Shown here: one piece after another, positions 35,608-44,353 of the stretch
Layout of the letters: every line of letters begins with the position of its first letter
Position numbering within the stretch: the stretch's first letter is position 1
Source of the DNA: Cyclobacteriaceae bacterium
Lineage (GTDB): Bacteria > Bacteroidota > Bacteroidia > Cytophagales > Cyclobacteriaceae
Assembly (NCBI GenBank): GCA_028285685.1
Contig: JANQOR010000035.1
Span: 124,001-188,000 of the forward strand
Direction: 5' to 3'
Length of the DNA: 64,000 bases
Made by a program: the position numbers and the translations under genes
Notes under the pieces: model-generated
Told to the model about the DNA's origin: nothing
Databases searched by the model: none
What the model saw: the letters and a program-made list of their open reading frames with translations, nothing else

Positions 35608-36087
35608 TTAATCCAGTTCGTCCAGGTAATGAAATTCTTCGAATACCTTTCCAACTTCTCCCCTGTCGCTGGCTTCTCTTACGAATTCAATGATTTCATC
35701 ATTCTTAAATATATCGTAAACGATTTCCCAATGCGAATCAGCTTGATTATATGGCTCGACTCCATTGTAACCATCAACTCTGATTTCTATTTTGCCCGCT
35801 TCGACATATTCGGTAAGGAAAATTTCTACTTCAAGGTCGGGATTGCCGGCAATTGTTCCACTATCGTAGATCAAAGAATCTTCTACATGAAGCAACACCT
35901 TGTTGTCGATCTTTCGGAAGATAATTCTATACACATCCCCTTCCTCACCACTGCTAACTGACTCTTGTGATTGGTCTGCTTCAGACTCCTGTGACTGTTG
36001 TGGCTGACTCTTACCCTCCTCTTTTGTTGATCCACCGCATGAGAGCAGCAACACTGAAACAGTCAACAATTGCATAAATCGAATCAT
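35608..36087 (-). CDS. Lipoprotein, unknown
   Basis: Starting at the Met at 36087, the protein of about 159 residues has a lipoprotein signal (RFMQLLTVSVLLLSCGG) and then a Gln/Ser/Glu-rich linker of about 35 residues. A folded part follows with alternating strands and Trp/Tyr residues. The linker implies surface or outer-membrane anchoring with a flexible tether. No family is recognised. It stands alone, with the methyltransferase gene divergent. Confidence 0.65.
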   Translation of the reverse strand: MIRFMQLLTVSVLLLSCGGSTKEEGKSQPQQSQESEADQSQESVSSGEEGDVYRIIFRKIDNKVLLHVEDSLIYDSGTIAGNPDLEVEIFLTEYVEAGKIEIRVDGYNGVEPYNQADSHWEIVYDIFKNDEIIEFVREASDRGEVGKVFEEFHYLDELD

Positions 36088-36179
36088 AATATCTTGTTTC
36101 CCTGATTTTTCAAGACGCAAAGATGGGATAATATAACTTCTTGCTCAAATTATGGAAGCCAGATGCCCATTGGAATACG

Positions 36180-36208
36180 TTGTAAGTTTTGAAATCTTGA
36201 TAGCTTTG
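36180..36208 (+). promoter_or_regulatory. Promoter of the MycE-like methyltransferase gene
   Basis: TTG (36180-36182), an 18-nt spacer and TAGCTTTG (36201-36208) followed by CGCG. It lies 48 nt before the ATG at 36257 and fits the Bacteroidota consensus with a spacer one or two bases short. Confidence 0.55.
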
Positions 36209-36256
36209 CGCGCCAGTAGCCATTTCTCAAAATTGAACCTGAAATCCCCTTAAGCC

Positions 36257-37015
36257 ATGAACGTATCCTTGAAGCATTTTTTCGAAAGGATTCTTGGAAA
36301 TATCATAAGCGCAAGGCCTGAAGTTTCCACTCATGCCACTGCTTCGATTGATGCAGATCTCGACAGGAAATTAAAAAGTGTAAACGTTCATAAGCCTACA
36401 AATCTTTGCAAGATTATGAAGTGGGAGAACAGTGACAAGGGAATTGCGAGGCATAACTATACAACAGTCTATGATGCGCTTTTCTTCGACCTAAAGGATG
36501 GAGAGTTCGAAATGTTTGAGATGGGGATTGGAACAAACAATACTTCTTTCACTCATAATATGGGGAAAAAAGGAACCCCTGGTGCGTCTCTTCGTGGCTG
36601 GAGTAACTATTTCTTAAGGTCCAATATCTACGGTGCGGATATCGATAAGGGGGCCTTGTTTGAGGAAGGCAGAATTAGAACCTATTATTGTGATCAACTC
36701 GATGGAGCAGTTATCAAAAATATGTGGAGTGAAATTGGAGATTCTAAGGAGTTTGAGGTCATTATCGATGATGGACTACATACTTTCGATTCGAACGTCT
36801 CTTTTTTCGAGTCCTCCATTCATAAATTGTCAAAAACGGGATATTTCGTGGTAGAGGATGTTAAACTGGATGACATTCCGATGTGGGACGAGAGAATCAA
36901 AGATAAATATCTGAGCGAGTTCCCTGATCTGATCTTTGTCATAGTAAAAGTACCCAACAGGCCTCTAAGGAATATTGCAGACAACAACCTCATCGTAGTT
37001 TATCACGCTAGGTAA
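36257..37015 (+). CDS. SAM-dependent methyltransferase, MycE-like
   Basis: The 252-residue protein has an FEMFEMGIGTNN motif I like glycine-rich loop, then GASLRGWSNYFLRSNIYGADIDKGALFEEGRIRTYYCDQ and IIDDGLHTFDSNVSFFESSIHKLSKTGYFVVED. This order resembles the sugar O-methyltransferase MycE and related enzymes that act on sugars of natural products. A glycan methylase for the surface polymer is a reasonable guess given the neighbours. A promoter lies upstream and a convergent glycosyltransferase gene ends 2 nt past its stop. Confidence 0.72.
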   Translation: MNVSLKHFFERILGNIISARPEVSTHATASIDADLDRKLKSVNVHKPTNLCKIMKWENSDKGIARHNYTTVYDALFFDLKDGEFEMFEMGIGTNNTSFTHNMGKKGTPGASLRGWSNYFLRSNIYGADIDKGALFEEGRIRTYYCDQLDGAVIKNMWSEIGDSKEFEVIIDDGLHTFDSNVSFFESSIHKLSKTGYFVVEDVKLDDIPMWDERIKDKYLSEFPDLIFVIVKVPNRPLRNIADNNLIVVYHAR

Positions 37016-37017
37016 AT

Positions 37018-37863
37018 TCAAAGTAGGCTTATAATTGTTACAAGTGCACCTATTCCCAAAAGGACTCCGAAGGATTGTAACAAGAGATGGAATAGGTAGT
37101 TGTCTCGGAGCGTCTTTGCAGTGAGCCTGTTCCAGAACCTGGATTTTTTGTATTGTTTAATCTCCTCGTCAGAAAAGATCTCTTTAGGAATGTACGGAAG
37201 TTGGCTTGTTACCTTATACATACCATAAAAGTTCTTCCCAGCAGCGTGTAGTATGGCAGGATGATTTTTTGTATTCGTGTTGAGTACTTTACCATCTTCG
37301 ACAAGATAGTCTTCATCTTCCATTCCACTTCTTCCCGCGATACAGCTGAAAATCTTTTGATGATAATCCAGTTTGATATCTTGTGCGTTTGTTGTCAAAT
37401 ATCGGTTCAACATATCCTGGTCGCACTCTCCATCCTTTTCCACCAGTTTCAAAATTCTCTTCATGTGGCCTGCTCGCCCAATCCATCCACCAGCATTCAG
37501 AAAACGATAGGGCTTCAGGCCTCTTGGATACTTTAGGTAATAGGACAACTTATCGAAGAATGGAGCGTCACAATTGAAATTTTGCTCTGTCCCCATCACA
37601 AGTGGGTGACCCATTTTCAGATATTCCTTTTCGATGTGATCCAAATCCGATAAGAAGACGCTATCATAACCGTCCGTGTAGAGAATGATTTCATCCTCGT
37701 CAAGATCCGCTAGGAACTCCAGTAAAATTCTTGTCTTGTCATTATGAGTCTTGTAAGTTGTCCCGCGACCCAGCTGTTCCACTTCTATATTGAAGTTCCT
37801 GGCCGAGGACAGTAAACGCTCCAGGTGATGGTTGCTATGCGTAGCTATTGTAACGACTCTCAT
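37018..37863 (-). CDS. PLOD-type glycosyltransferase, membrane-anchored
   Basis: The 281-residue protein has a nucleotide-sugar fold with EIILYTDGYDSVFLSDL (DxD-type motif), VMGTEQNFNCDAPFF, RFLNAGGWIGRAGHMKRI, DQDMLNRYL and PAILHAAGKN, the order seen in the lysyl-hydroxylase/glucosyltransferase (PLOD-like) glycosyltransferases. A hydrophobic C-terminus (LFHLLLQSFGVLLGIGALVTIISLL) should tether it to the inner membrane. A TAGCTTTG box (37898-37905, minus) lies 35 nt upstream. Donor and acceptor are unknown. Confidence 0.75.
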   Translation of the reverse strand: MRVVTIATHSNHHLERLLSSARNFNIEVEQLGRGTTYKTHNDKTRILLEFLADLDEDEIILYTDGYDSVFLSDLDHIEKEYLKMGHPLVMGTEQNFNCDAPFFDKLSYYLKYPRGLKPYRFLNAGGWIGRAGHMKRILKLVEKDGECDQDMLNRYLTTNAQDIKLDYHQKIFSCIAGRSGMEDEDYLVEDGKVLNTNTKNHPAILHAAGKNFYGMYKVTSQLPYIPKEIFSDEEIKQYKKSRFWNRLTAKTLRDNYLFHLLLQSFGVLLGIGALVTIISLL

Positions 37864-38017
37864 TATGAGTGACTTCTCCTTTTTCTATTTCGGGACGCAA
37901 AGCTAATCATCCAATGATATGGAAGCATAATTTGGTGAGAAATTCAACCATCATTGTATTTTATCCGGTTACTTTGCGGTTGCATTTTTGCAACGGTACC
38001 GAGTACAACAGAATATT

Positions 38018-38794
38018 GTGAAAAAACATTTCCTGACGTTTGCTACAAATTTCAAAAATGAAAATCCCTACCTAAAAGAATGGCTTGACTACCACCTAAA
38101 GGTCGGAGTGGATCATTTCTACCTCTATGATCAAGATGGTGGGGATGAGGCAAGAGAGCTGTTGAAACCCTACGAAGAAAAAGGGCAGGTGACACGGCAC
38201 TTGTGGACTCGATGGGATGGCACTAAATATGACGGAGCGACAAAATGGTACCAGCGAAACAAGAATCATATGGGATTCGCTCATGCGGCAAAGACCTATC
38301 GGAAAGAGTTTCAGTGGTTAATGAAAATAGATGTCGACGAATTCCTTTACCCCTTAGATGATGAAACTAATCTAACTACATGGCTAAGGAGCGTAGATGC
38401 CAAAAAGGTCAAAGGAGTAAAGGTTCCAAGAATCAATTTTGGAAATAATAATCATGTAACCAAGCCAACAGAACCATTGCTGAAGGCATATACTCGGAGA
38501 GAGGAAAACTATTCTGATCACAAGGATCTAGGCAATGGAGATTTTCTTTCTAATAATCGATTCGCCTACAGTGCTCATTGGTGGCACTACAAGTGGTACA
38601 AGTTTGGTGCAATGCTGAAGGAGCACTCAGAAATTGGCTGGCGAATCAATCACTACTATACAAAATCAGAGGAGGAATACCTAAGCAGGCAAAATGTATC
38701 TGGAGGCAGACCAGGGGGTCTGGATGGATTCAAGCAAAAGAACGAAGGCTGCAACGAGATACTTGATGAAGGCATGCTTAAGTTCCTCGAATGA
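38018..38794 (+). CDS. Family 92-like glycosyltransferase
   Basis: The 258-residue protein from the GTG at 38018 has FATNFKNENPYLKEWLDYHLKVGVDHFYLYDQDGGD, FQWLMKIDVDEFLYPLDDET and NHYYTKSEEEYLSR, which match the GT92/Glyco_tranf_2_4 fold; DVDEF is the metal-binding motif. No good ATG is present: the frame is also open from a TTG at 37988, which would add ten residues not typical of the family. It is convergent with the methyltransferase gene 2 nt downstream. Donor unknown. Confidence 0.75.
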   Translation: MKKHFLTFATNFKNENPYLKEWLDYHLKVGVDHFYLYDQDGGDEARELLKPYEEKGQVTRHLWTRWDGTKYDGATKWYQRNKNHMGFAHAAKTYRKEFQWLMKIDVDEFLYPLDDETNLTTWLRSVDAKKVKGVKVPRINFGNNNHVTKPTEPLLKAYTRREENYSDHKDLGNGDFLSNNRFAYSAHWWHYKWYKFGAMLKEHSEIGWRINHYYTKSEEEYLSRQNVSGGRPGGLDGFKQKNEGCNEILDEGMLKFLE

Positions 38795-38795
38795 G

Positions 38796-39380
38796 TTACT
38801 GTATTTCCAGAACGTAGATTTTGCGCTGGACAGGATAAACCGGATATTCACACCTTGAAATGGTGATTGTCTCAAGCAGTTTTAGGTTGTTTTGACAAAA
38901 CAAAAGTTGCCACCCTTCATCCGTATTGAAGCCATTTTTACTTCTTGACCAGGGAGAAGTACCAAGGTGAATGTTTCCTAAAATTCGGTCAACGAAACAT
39001 TCCATGACATCCTCACCAATGATTATTCTCTTCTTAGTTACTCTCACGCACTCCTTTAGCAGCTCTTTGACATTATCAGTGTGATGCAGTACAAACATTA
39101 GTATAGATGTATCAAACATCTTGTTCCCAAATGGAATGAATTTACCATCAAAGACAGTAGTTTTTAAATCTACCTCTGATTTGTCTACAACGTCAATGGA
39201 TCGAACCCTATGACCCATTTTTTTTAGATATTTTGAAAACCTACCAGTCCCGGATCCGATGTCCAGGCAATATTTCCCATAGTATTCCTTGATTTTGGAG
39301 TACTTGTAAGGAAGGAAAAAATCGATTTTTTGTTTTCTCAGCTTATTGAGAATTATGCGTAGTACTTTGATAAGAAACAT
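38796..39380 (-). CDS. Class I SAM methyltransferase
   Basis: A 194-residue protein with motif I YCLDIGSGTGRFSKYLKKMGHRVRSIDVVD and motif IV MFDTSILMFVLHHTDNVKELLKECVRVTKKRIIIGED, a Methyltransf_11 pattern. Substrate unknown; the neighbours suggest a surface glycan or lipid. It lies head to tail with the GT92-like gene (2 nt between stops) and 127 nt from the Stealth gene end on the same strand. Confidence 0.82.
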   Translation of the reverse strand: MFLIKVLRIILNKLRKQKIDFFLPYKYSKIKEYYGKYCLDIGSGTGRFSKYLKKMGHRVRSIDVVDKSEVDLKTTVFDGKFIPFGNKMFDTSILMFVLHHTDNVKELLKECVRVTKKRIIIGEDVMECFVDRILGNIHLGTSPWSRSKNGFNTDEGWQLLFCQNNLKLLETITISRCEYPVYPVQRKIYVLEIQ

Positions 39381-39507
39381 TCAATTTGAGGTTTGGTCTA
39401 CAATAAATTTTGCATCCAATAATTGAATCGTGATCGTACTAGGTTCAGGTTTTGAATAAGTAAAATTGAAAAGCTTGAACCCTCAAAAGTTTGATGAGAC
39501 AAGTGGA

Positions 39508-40422
39508 TTATTTTTCAAAAGACGACTTCTCAGGATACGTTTCCTCCAGGAAATTTTTAATAAAGACCACCACCTCTGAATTTGGATTGTCGCGTTGATC
39601 ATCGTTAAGGCAGTAGAACTTTGGTTGTTTCATTTTGAGTTTCGCAATCGCTTTTTTCTGAACACTGAGATTGTTTTTGATCTTGTGAAACGTGTGGATT
39701 TTTTTCAGATTTAGCACGCTAATTGGCTGGCTCAGATGACGCTGGTGTGAAAGCATGTACTGTTTGTAGACTTTTTGCATCGTAATATTTTCGTTCCTAC
39801 GAAACTTAGAATTCCTTGTATTGTGAAATGCTTCAGCATGAATTTTCTGAAAGTCTTCAACAAAAGATTTCTTGTAAAAGATCGGATTGTGTTCGACAAT
39901 CCCAAGACTAATTATGTCATTTTTTCTTTCGTAGATCCTGAACTTTAGATTCTCTCCGAAAAGGGTACCGAAAATGGTGATGCGCCCCTGGTCATCAACA
40001 AAATCAGAGATATGTACATGATTGCCAAAAAGAAAATCATCATTCATCGAGATATAGTACTCAGACAACCCAGGAATCTTATGCATGTAACTTTCAATGG
40101 TATTGTAGTTGAAGGTCGGTAAGTACTCTTCATTTATTATTTCATCATGATGGATAACTTTCAAATTAGGTGTTGCCTCTTTAAGCCATTCAGGTATTTG
40201 TGGTCTTGCAGTAATTAGGTAGATAGTTCGAATCCAGGGTGCAAATTTTTCAACAGATCGAATACTGTATTTCAAGGTCTGGTATACATCTCTGACTCGC
40301 TCGGGATTGGTATCCTTTGGCGTCTCAGCATATTTATTGTAAATCTTCAGGTAATCAGGGTCGTCTCCATTCACCCAGGTATATACAATGTCAATTGGTC
40401 CGATATCTTTAACTGATGACAA
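39508..40422 (-). CDS. Stealth-family sugar-phosphate transferase
   Basis: The 304-residue protein shows the Stealth conserved regions: CR1 IDIVYTWVNGDDPDY (residues about 8-22), CR2 RVRDVYQTLKYSIRSVEKFAPWIRTIYLITARPQIPEWL through YYISMNDDFLFG, and a later His-rich part with LSHQRHLSQP. These enzymes transfer hexose-1-phosphate from UDP- or CDP-sugars to make phosphodiester-linked capsules or teichoic-like polymers. It is divergent from the LicD gene 38 nt away. Confidence 0.88.
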   Translation of the reverse strand: MSSVKDIGPIDIVYTWVNGDDPDYLKIYNKYAETPKDTNPERVRDVYQTLKYSIRSVEKFAPWIRTIYLITARPQIPEWLKEATPNLKVIHHDEIINEEYLPTFNYNTIESYMHKIPGLSEYYISMNDDFLFGNHVHISDFVDDQGRITIFGTLFGENLKFRIYERKNDIISLGIVEHNPIFYKKSFVEDFQKIHAEAFHNTRNSKFRRNENITMQKVYKQYMLSHQRHLSQPISVLNLKKIHTFHKIKNNLSVQKKAIAKLKMKQPKFYCLNDDQRDNPNSEVVVFIKNFLEETYPEKSSFEK

Positions 40423-40460
40423 TGAAAGGATATTAGTTCAATTTTGATTCTTTTGCAGAA

Positions 40461-41051
40461 ATGTTGAGAACAATTCAATATCTCAAACGAGTAGCAAATA
40501 TATACTTGACTACCTGGCCTGGTCAGTACCAGAAAAGGAAAATCAAGATTTTAGAAGAGCTGTATAGAATTTCGGTTCGAACGTTAATTGAGTCTGGAGA
40601 GGAATTTTGGCTGGATTTTGGAACGCTTCTAGGCTATCACAGAGATGGCGGAATTATACCTCACGACATTGACGTGGATTTTGCGATGCATGAAGATGCG
40701 TACAAGGTGATTTCAGACCTTTCGAGATTACCTGCAGGTCTTAAGTTGTACGACACAACACACAGACACAACGGCCCAAAAATGTACTTCAACTATAAAG
40801 GATTTGACGTAGATATCTACTTCTATCAAGATCTAGGCGATCGACTGAAATCTTATGAAAAATCCCATTTTCCAAATGAGAGACAGGAAGTTCCTAAGGA
40901 TCTGGTTTATCCTCTGGAAAGAATTGAGCTATTTGATGAAACCGGATATGTGCCTGCTAAGACGAAGGAGTATCTGGAGTTTATCTACGGTTATATTGGG
41001 AGAAATGGTACCAGGGATGCTAAAACCGGTTTTTGGAAAGAAAAGGTGTGA
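40461..41051 (+). CDS. LicD/fukutin-family phosphotransferase
   Basis: The 196-residue protein has FWLDFGTLLGYHRDGGIIPHDIDVDFAM, the LicD nucleotidyltransferase-fold signature with its DxD, and later GFDVDIYFYQDLGD and FPNERQEVPKDLVYPLERIELF. LicD moves phosphocholine from CDP-choline to surface glycans; relatives can use other phospho- or phosphono-alcohols. Next to a phosphonate pathway and a LicC-like cytidylyltransferase (convergent, 4 nt away), transfer of aminoethylphosphonate to a glycan is plausible. Confidence 0.85.
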   Translation: MLRTIQYLKRVANIYLTTWPGQYQKRKIKILEELYRISVRTLIESGEEFWLDFGTLLGYHRDGGIIPHDIDVDFAMHEDAYKVISDLSRLPAGLKLYDTTHRHNGPKMYFNYKGFDVDIYFYQDLGDRLKSYEKSHFPNERQEVPKDLVYPLERIELFDETGYVPAKTKEYLEFIYGYIGRNGTRDAKTGFWKEKV

Positions 41052-41055
41052 GTGC

Positions 41056-41769
41056 CTAGCTGAGTTTTGGTAGAATTTCTGTTTTTGCCCTTTTGAGATG
41101 CTCTTCATTATCAATCTCGCACCAGATAAGATTCTCAAGTTTCAGAACGTTGACTGGATAATTTGAATTTGTGATCGCTATTTCGTAATCCTTGCTTGTT
41201 GCGTCAGAAGCATCTTCATGATGCTGCAACAATGCATGGTACAAATCGAGGGATATTTTCCATATGCCCACGAGCTCCGCGTCCACGGAGCCTAAACTGT
41301 GTCGATCTTTTGAAAGATTTTTAAGAAGACCTTCACCAACTTCCACAAAAACCTCATCGTTGGACTGAGTGAATCCGCTACATAGGATCTGATCCCTTTC
41401 TTCTGATTCTATCAGTTTTTTTATTGCTTCAGAATGATATAGAAGATCTGATTCAAGAAGTAGAAAGTCACTGGCAATTAAGTCCCTTCCACAAGCGAGT
41501 GTATGAAAACTACCGGTGCTGTCAAACTTCGGATTTTTGAAAGTCTTTAAACCATTCTGCCTAGCCAGGTTTTCATAGTGCTCGCTAAGATAGCCGGTGC
41601 CAATGATAACATTGGTGATTCCGTTTTCTTTCAAAATCCTGACAGATCTTTCGATCAAGGATTCCTCCCCCAACTTCATAAAGCCCTTTGGGATGTCGTG
41701 CGTGTAGGGCCTGAGTCTGGTCCCTTTTCCTGCAGCTAAGATTACTGCGGTCTCAATCGTTTGCGTCAT
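41056..41769 (-). CDS. Cytidylyltransferase, LicC/PntC-like
   Basis: The 237-residue protein is a sugar-nucleotide-type nucleotidyltransferase: AVILAAGKGTRLRPYTHDIPKGF (residues 8-30) and FLLLESDLLYH. The sequence is closest in style to CTP:phosphocholine cytidylyltransferase LicC and to PntC, which makes CMP-aminoethylphosphonate. Its divergence from the PEP mutase gene, 80 nt away across a perfect 16-bp palindrome, favours CMP-AEP synthesis. CDP-choline is the main alternative, but no choline uptake or kinase gene is visible here. Confidence 0.75.
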   Translation of the reverse strand: MTQTIETAVILAAGKGTRLRPYTHDIPKGFMKLGEESLIERSVRILKENGITNVIIGTGYLSEHYENLARQNGLKTFKNPKFDSTGSFHTLACGRDLIASDFLLLESDLLYHSEAIKKLIESEERDQILCSGFTQSNDEVFVEVGEGLLKNLSKDRHSLGSVDAELVGIWKISLDLYHALLQHHEDASDATSKDYEIAITNSNYPVNVLKLENLIWCEIDNEEHLKRAKTEILPKLS

Positions 41770-41808
41770 ATCCTTTGTAGAAAGGGATTTATTTACTCCC
41801 TTTCATCG

Positions 41809-41824
41809 TAACTTCGCGAAGTTA
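41809..41824. promoter_or_regulatory. 16-bp perfect palindrome between divergent phosphonate genes
   Basis: TAACTTCGCGAAGTTA reads the same on both strands and lies 26 nt before the PEP mutase ATG and 40 nt before the cytidylyltransferase ATG. Each half also resembles a -7 box (TAACTTCG against TAnnTTTG). It could be a shared operator or two face-to-face promoter elements. Confidence 0.45.
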
Positions 41825-41849
41825 TAAGAATTCAAAAGAATAACATCTA

Positions 41850-43145
41850 ATGAAGAAAGTATACGTGGGAATGGGCACGGACCTGGTCCATCACGGACAT
41901 ATTAATATTATCGAAGTTGCAAGAGATCTAGGTGATGTCACCGTTGGGCTTTTATCTGATAAGGCTGTAAGCAAATTCAGCAGAATGCCGTTTCTCTCCT
42001 ATGACGAGAGAAAGAAAATCCTCGAAAACCTTAAAGGTGTGAAGGACGTCATTCCTCAGAATACACTTGATTACGAAGAAAACCTGAGAAGCATCAAGCC
42101 AGACTATGTGGTCCACGGAGACGATTGGAAAACGGGCCCTCAGAAACACATCCGTGAACGTGTGATTGAATTGTTAAAAGAGTGGGGTGGAGAGCTGGTT
42201 GAACCTGAATACACGTCTGGCATTTCGTCAACAGGACTAAGAAATGCCTTGAAGGAGGTCGGAACCACCCCGGATATCCGGAGAAGACTGCTAAGAAGAC
42301 TGATCGAGTCCAAAGATATCGTACGTGTTCTGGAGGCCCACAATGGTATTTCCGGATTGATTGTAGAAGAAACCACTTATGAAGCGGAGGGAGAAATTCG
42401 TGAATTTGATGCGCTCTGGGTGAGCAGTCTTACGGATTCAACAGCAAAAGGCAAACCTGACACGGAGTACGTAGATCGCACATCAAGATTCCAGACAATC
42501 AATGATATTCTGGATGTGACTACCAAACCTATTATTTTGGATGGAGATACAGGTGGTGTGACTGAGCACTTTGCCATGCTTGTAAAAAACCTGGACCGTC
42601 TTGGAATTTCCGCTGTGATCATTGAAGACAAGGTCGGACTCAAAAGGAATTCACTATTTGGAACGGAGGTAAAACAGGAGTTGGATACGATCGAGGGGTT
42701 TTGTGAGAAGATCAATGCTGGCAAAAAAGCCCAGATGACGGATGATTTTATGATCATTGCCAGACTGGAAAGCCTCATCGCAGATCAGGGTATGGAGGAT
42801 GCTCTCACACGGGCTAAGGCATACATCGAAGCAGGAGCTGATGCTATCATGATCCATAGCAGACATAAGGACGGTGAGGAGATCATGGAATTCATGCGTA
42901 GATATAATGAGTTTGACTTTAAAGTTCCTGTGGTTTCTGTTCCATCCTCGTATAACCACTTTACTGAGGAAGAACTTGTTGAAGCTGGATTCAGCATTGT
43001 CATTTATGCTAATCACTTATTACGAGCAGCATTTCCTGCCATGAAAAAGACAGCAGAGACCATCCTTAAAAACAAAAGATCAATGGAGGCTGCTAAGGAA
43101 TTCTGTATGCCTATAAAAGAGATTTTGACTATTCTCCCCAATTAA
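41850..43145 (+). CDS. aepX: Phosphoenolpyruvate mutase with cytidylyltransferase-like domain
   Basis: The 431-residue protein joins two domains. Residues 1-135 have a nucleotidyltransferase fold ([20 protein letters not shown], HxGH motif; [12 protein letters not shown]). Residues about 145-431 are the isocitrate-lyase-type PEP mutase: [52 protein letters not shown] and [13 protein letters not shown]. The mutase turns PEP into phosphonopyruvate, forming the C-P bond. The decarboxylase gene starts at the next base after its stop, so all three AEP genes are one operon. Confidence 0.95.
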   Translation: MKKVYVGMGTDLVHHGHINIIEVARDLGDVTVGLLSDKAVSKFSRMPFLSYDERKKILENLKGVKDVIPQNTLDYEENLRSIKPDYVVHGDDWKTGPQKHIRERVIELLKEWGGELVEPEYTSGISSTGLRNALKEVGTTPDIRRRLLRRLIESKDIVRVLEAHNGISGLIVEETTYEAEGEIREFDALWVSSLTDSTAKGKPDTEYVDRTSRFQTINDILDVTTKPIILDGDTGGVTEHFAMLVKNLDRLGISAVIIEDKVGLKRNSLFGTEVKQELDTIEGFCEKINAGKKAQMTDDFMIIARLESLIADQGMEDALTRAKAYIEAGADAIMIHSRHKDGEEIMEFMRRYNEFDFKVPVVSVPSSYNHFTEEELVEAGFSIVIYANHLLRAAFPAMKKTAETILKNKRSMEAAKEFCMPIKEILTILPN

Positions 43146-44267
43146 ATGCTGGATCCAAAAACATTTCTTGATACCCTAAAATCAAATGGTATCAGTTTTA
43201 CCTGTGGAGTTCCCGACTCCTTGCTGAAGAATTTTTGTGCTTGCATAGCAGATGATGGCGAAGATATTATCGGTGCCAATGAAGGCTCATGCGTCGCACT
43301 CGGAATTGGACACCATTTGGCGACAGGAGGGGTTCCCCTAATTTACCTGCAGAATTCGGGTTTTGGAAATACAATGAATCCGTTGTTATCGCTAGCGGAC
43401 AAAGAGGTCTATGCAATTCCTATGTTGATGATGATTGGCTGGAGGGGTGAACCTGAAGTGAAAGATGAGCCGCAACATGTTAAGCAGGGAAGAGTGTCTG
43501 AAGCTTTGTTGGAATCGATGGAAATCCCTTACGTAATCTTGTCGGATGATCAACATCAAGCAGAGAAACAGGTGCAGGAGGCATTTAGGGTGATGAAAGG
43601 CGAATCAACTCCATATGCTCTACTAGTGAGGAAAGGAACCTTTGACAAATACAAGTCACAAGGCGAGGAAGAACCGGTTGCAAATTATATGAACCGTGAG
43701 GCAGCTATTGAGTTGATGCTCAGCAAAATGGATGAATCAGATATTGTGGTATCCACCACAGGCAAGTCCTCACGCGAGGTTTTTGAAATTCGAGTCAAAC
43801 ATGGTAGTGGACATGCACGTGATTTTCTGACTGTCGGCGGTATGGGTCACGCCTCTCAAATTGCATTAGGCATTGCCGTTTCAAGACCAGATCGCAAAGT
43901 CTATTGCCTGGATGGAGATGGCGCTATGATCATGCACATGGGCTCTGCTGCCATTATAGGCACTCAGCAGGTACCAAATTACCGTCACATTATTGTCAAC
44001 AATGGGTGTCACGAGTCAGTCGGAGGCCAACCAAGTGTAGGATTTGAAATCAACTTTCAAAAGATTACGGAAGCCTGTGGATATAAAAAGACACACCTTG
44101 CAACCAACGAGGAGCAACTCAACCAAATTTGGGAGACCTTTGCAGCTGAAAGTGGCCCGACAATGCTAGAGGTTAGAACAACAAAGGATTCAAGAACTGA
44201 CCTTGGCAGACCGACAACAACTCCTCGAATGAACAAGGAGGATTATATGAGAAACTTACAGCAGTAG
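43146..44267 (+). CDS. aepY: Phosphonopyruvate decarboxylase
   Basis: The 373-residue thiamine-diphosphate enzyme makes phosphonoacetaldehyde, the irreversible step that pulls the mutase reaction. The N-terminal GVPDSLLKNFCACI and IIGANEGSCVALGIGHHLATGG hold the catalytic Glu; the ThDP-binding motif is LDGDGAMIMHMGSAAIIG through HIIVNNGCHESVGGQ. It follows aepX with no spacer. The aminotransferase gene follows after 86 nt, in which a short intergenic repeat lies. Confidence 0.95.
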   Translation: MLDPKTFLDTLKSNGISFTCGVPDSLLKNFCACIADDGEDIIGANEGSCVALGIGHHLATGGVPLIYLQNSGFGNTMNPLLSLADKEVYAIPMLMMIGWRGEPEVKDEPQHVKQGRVSEALLESMEIPYVILSDDQHQAEKQVQEAFRVMKGESTPYALLVRKGTFDKYKSQGEEEPVANYMNREAAIELMLSKMDESDIVVSTTGKSSREVFEIRVKHGSGHARDFLTVGGMGHASQIALGIAVSRPDRKVYCLDGDGAMIMHMGSAAIIGTQQVPNYRHIIVNNGCHESVGGQPSVGFEINFQKITEACGYKKTHLATNEEQLNQIWETFAAESGPTMLEVRTTKDSRTDLGRPTTTPRMNKEDYMRNLQQ

Positions 44268-44300
44268 CTGTTTTTGCTACCTGATCAGTCATTGAGTCAA

Positions 44301-44340
44301 CATGTCATTACTGTCATCTTGGCGAAGTGAAGGATCTTTG
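44301..44340. repeat. Short intergenic repeat-like sequence
   Basis: CATGTCATTACTGTCATC followed by GGCGAAGTGAAGGATC resembles a dispersed intergenic repeat common in this phylum (TGTCATTCTGAGCG...GAAGGATC). It shares CATGTCAT with 8401. It sits between two phosphonate genes. Confidence 0.35.
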
Positions 44341-44353
44341 ATACCAAGAAAGG

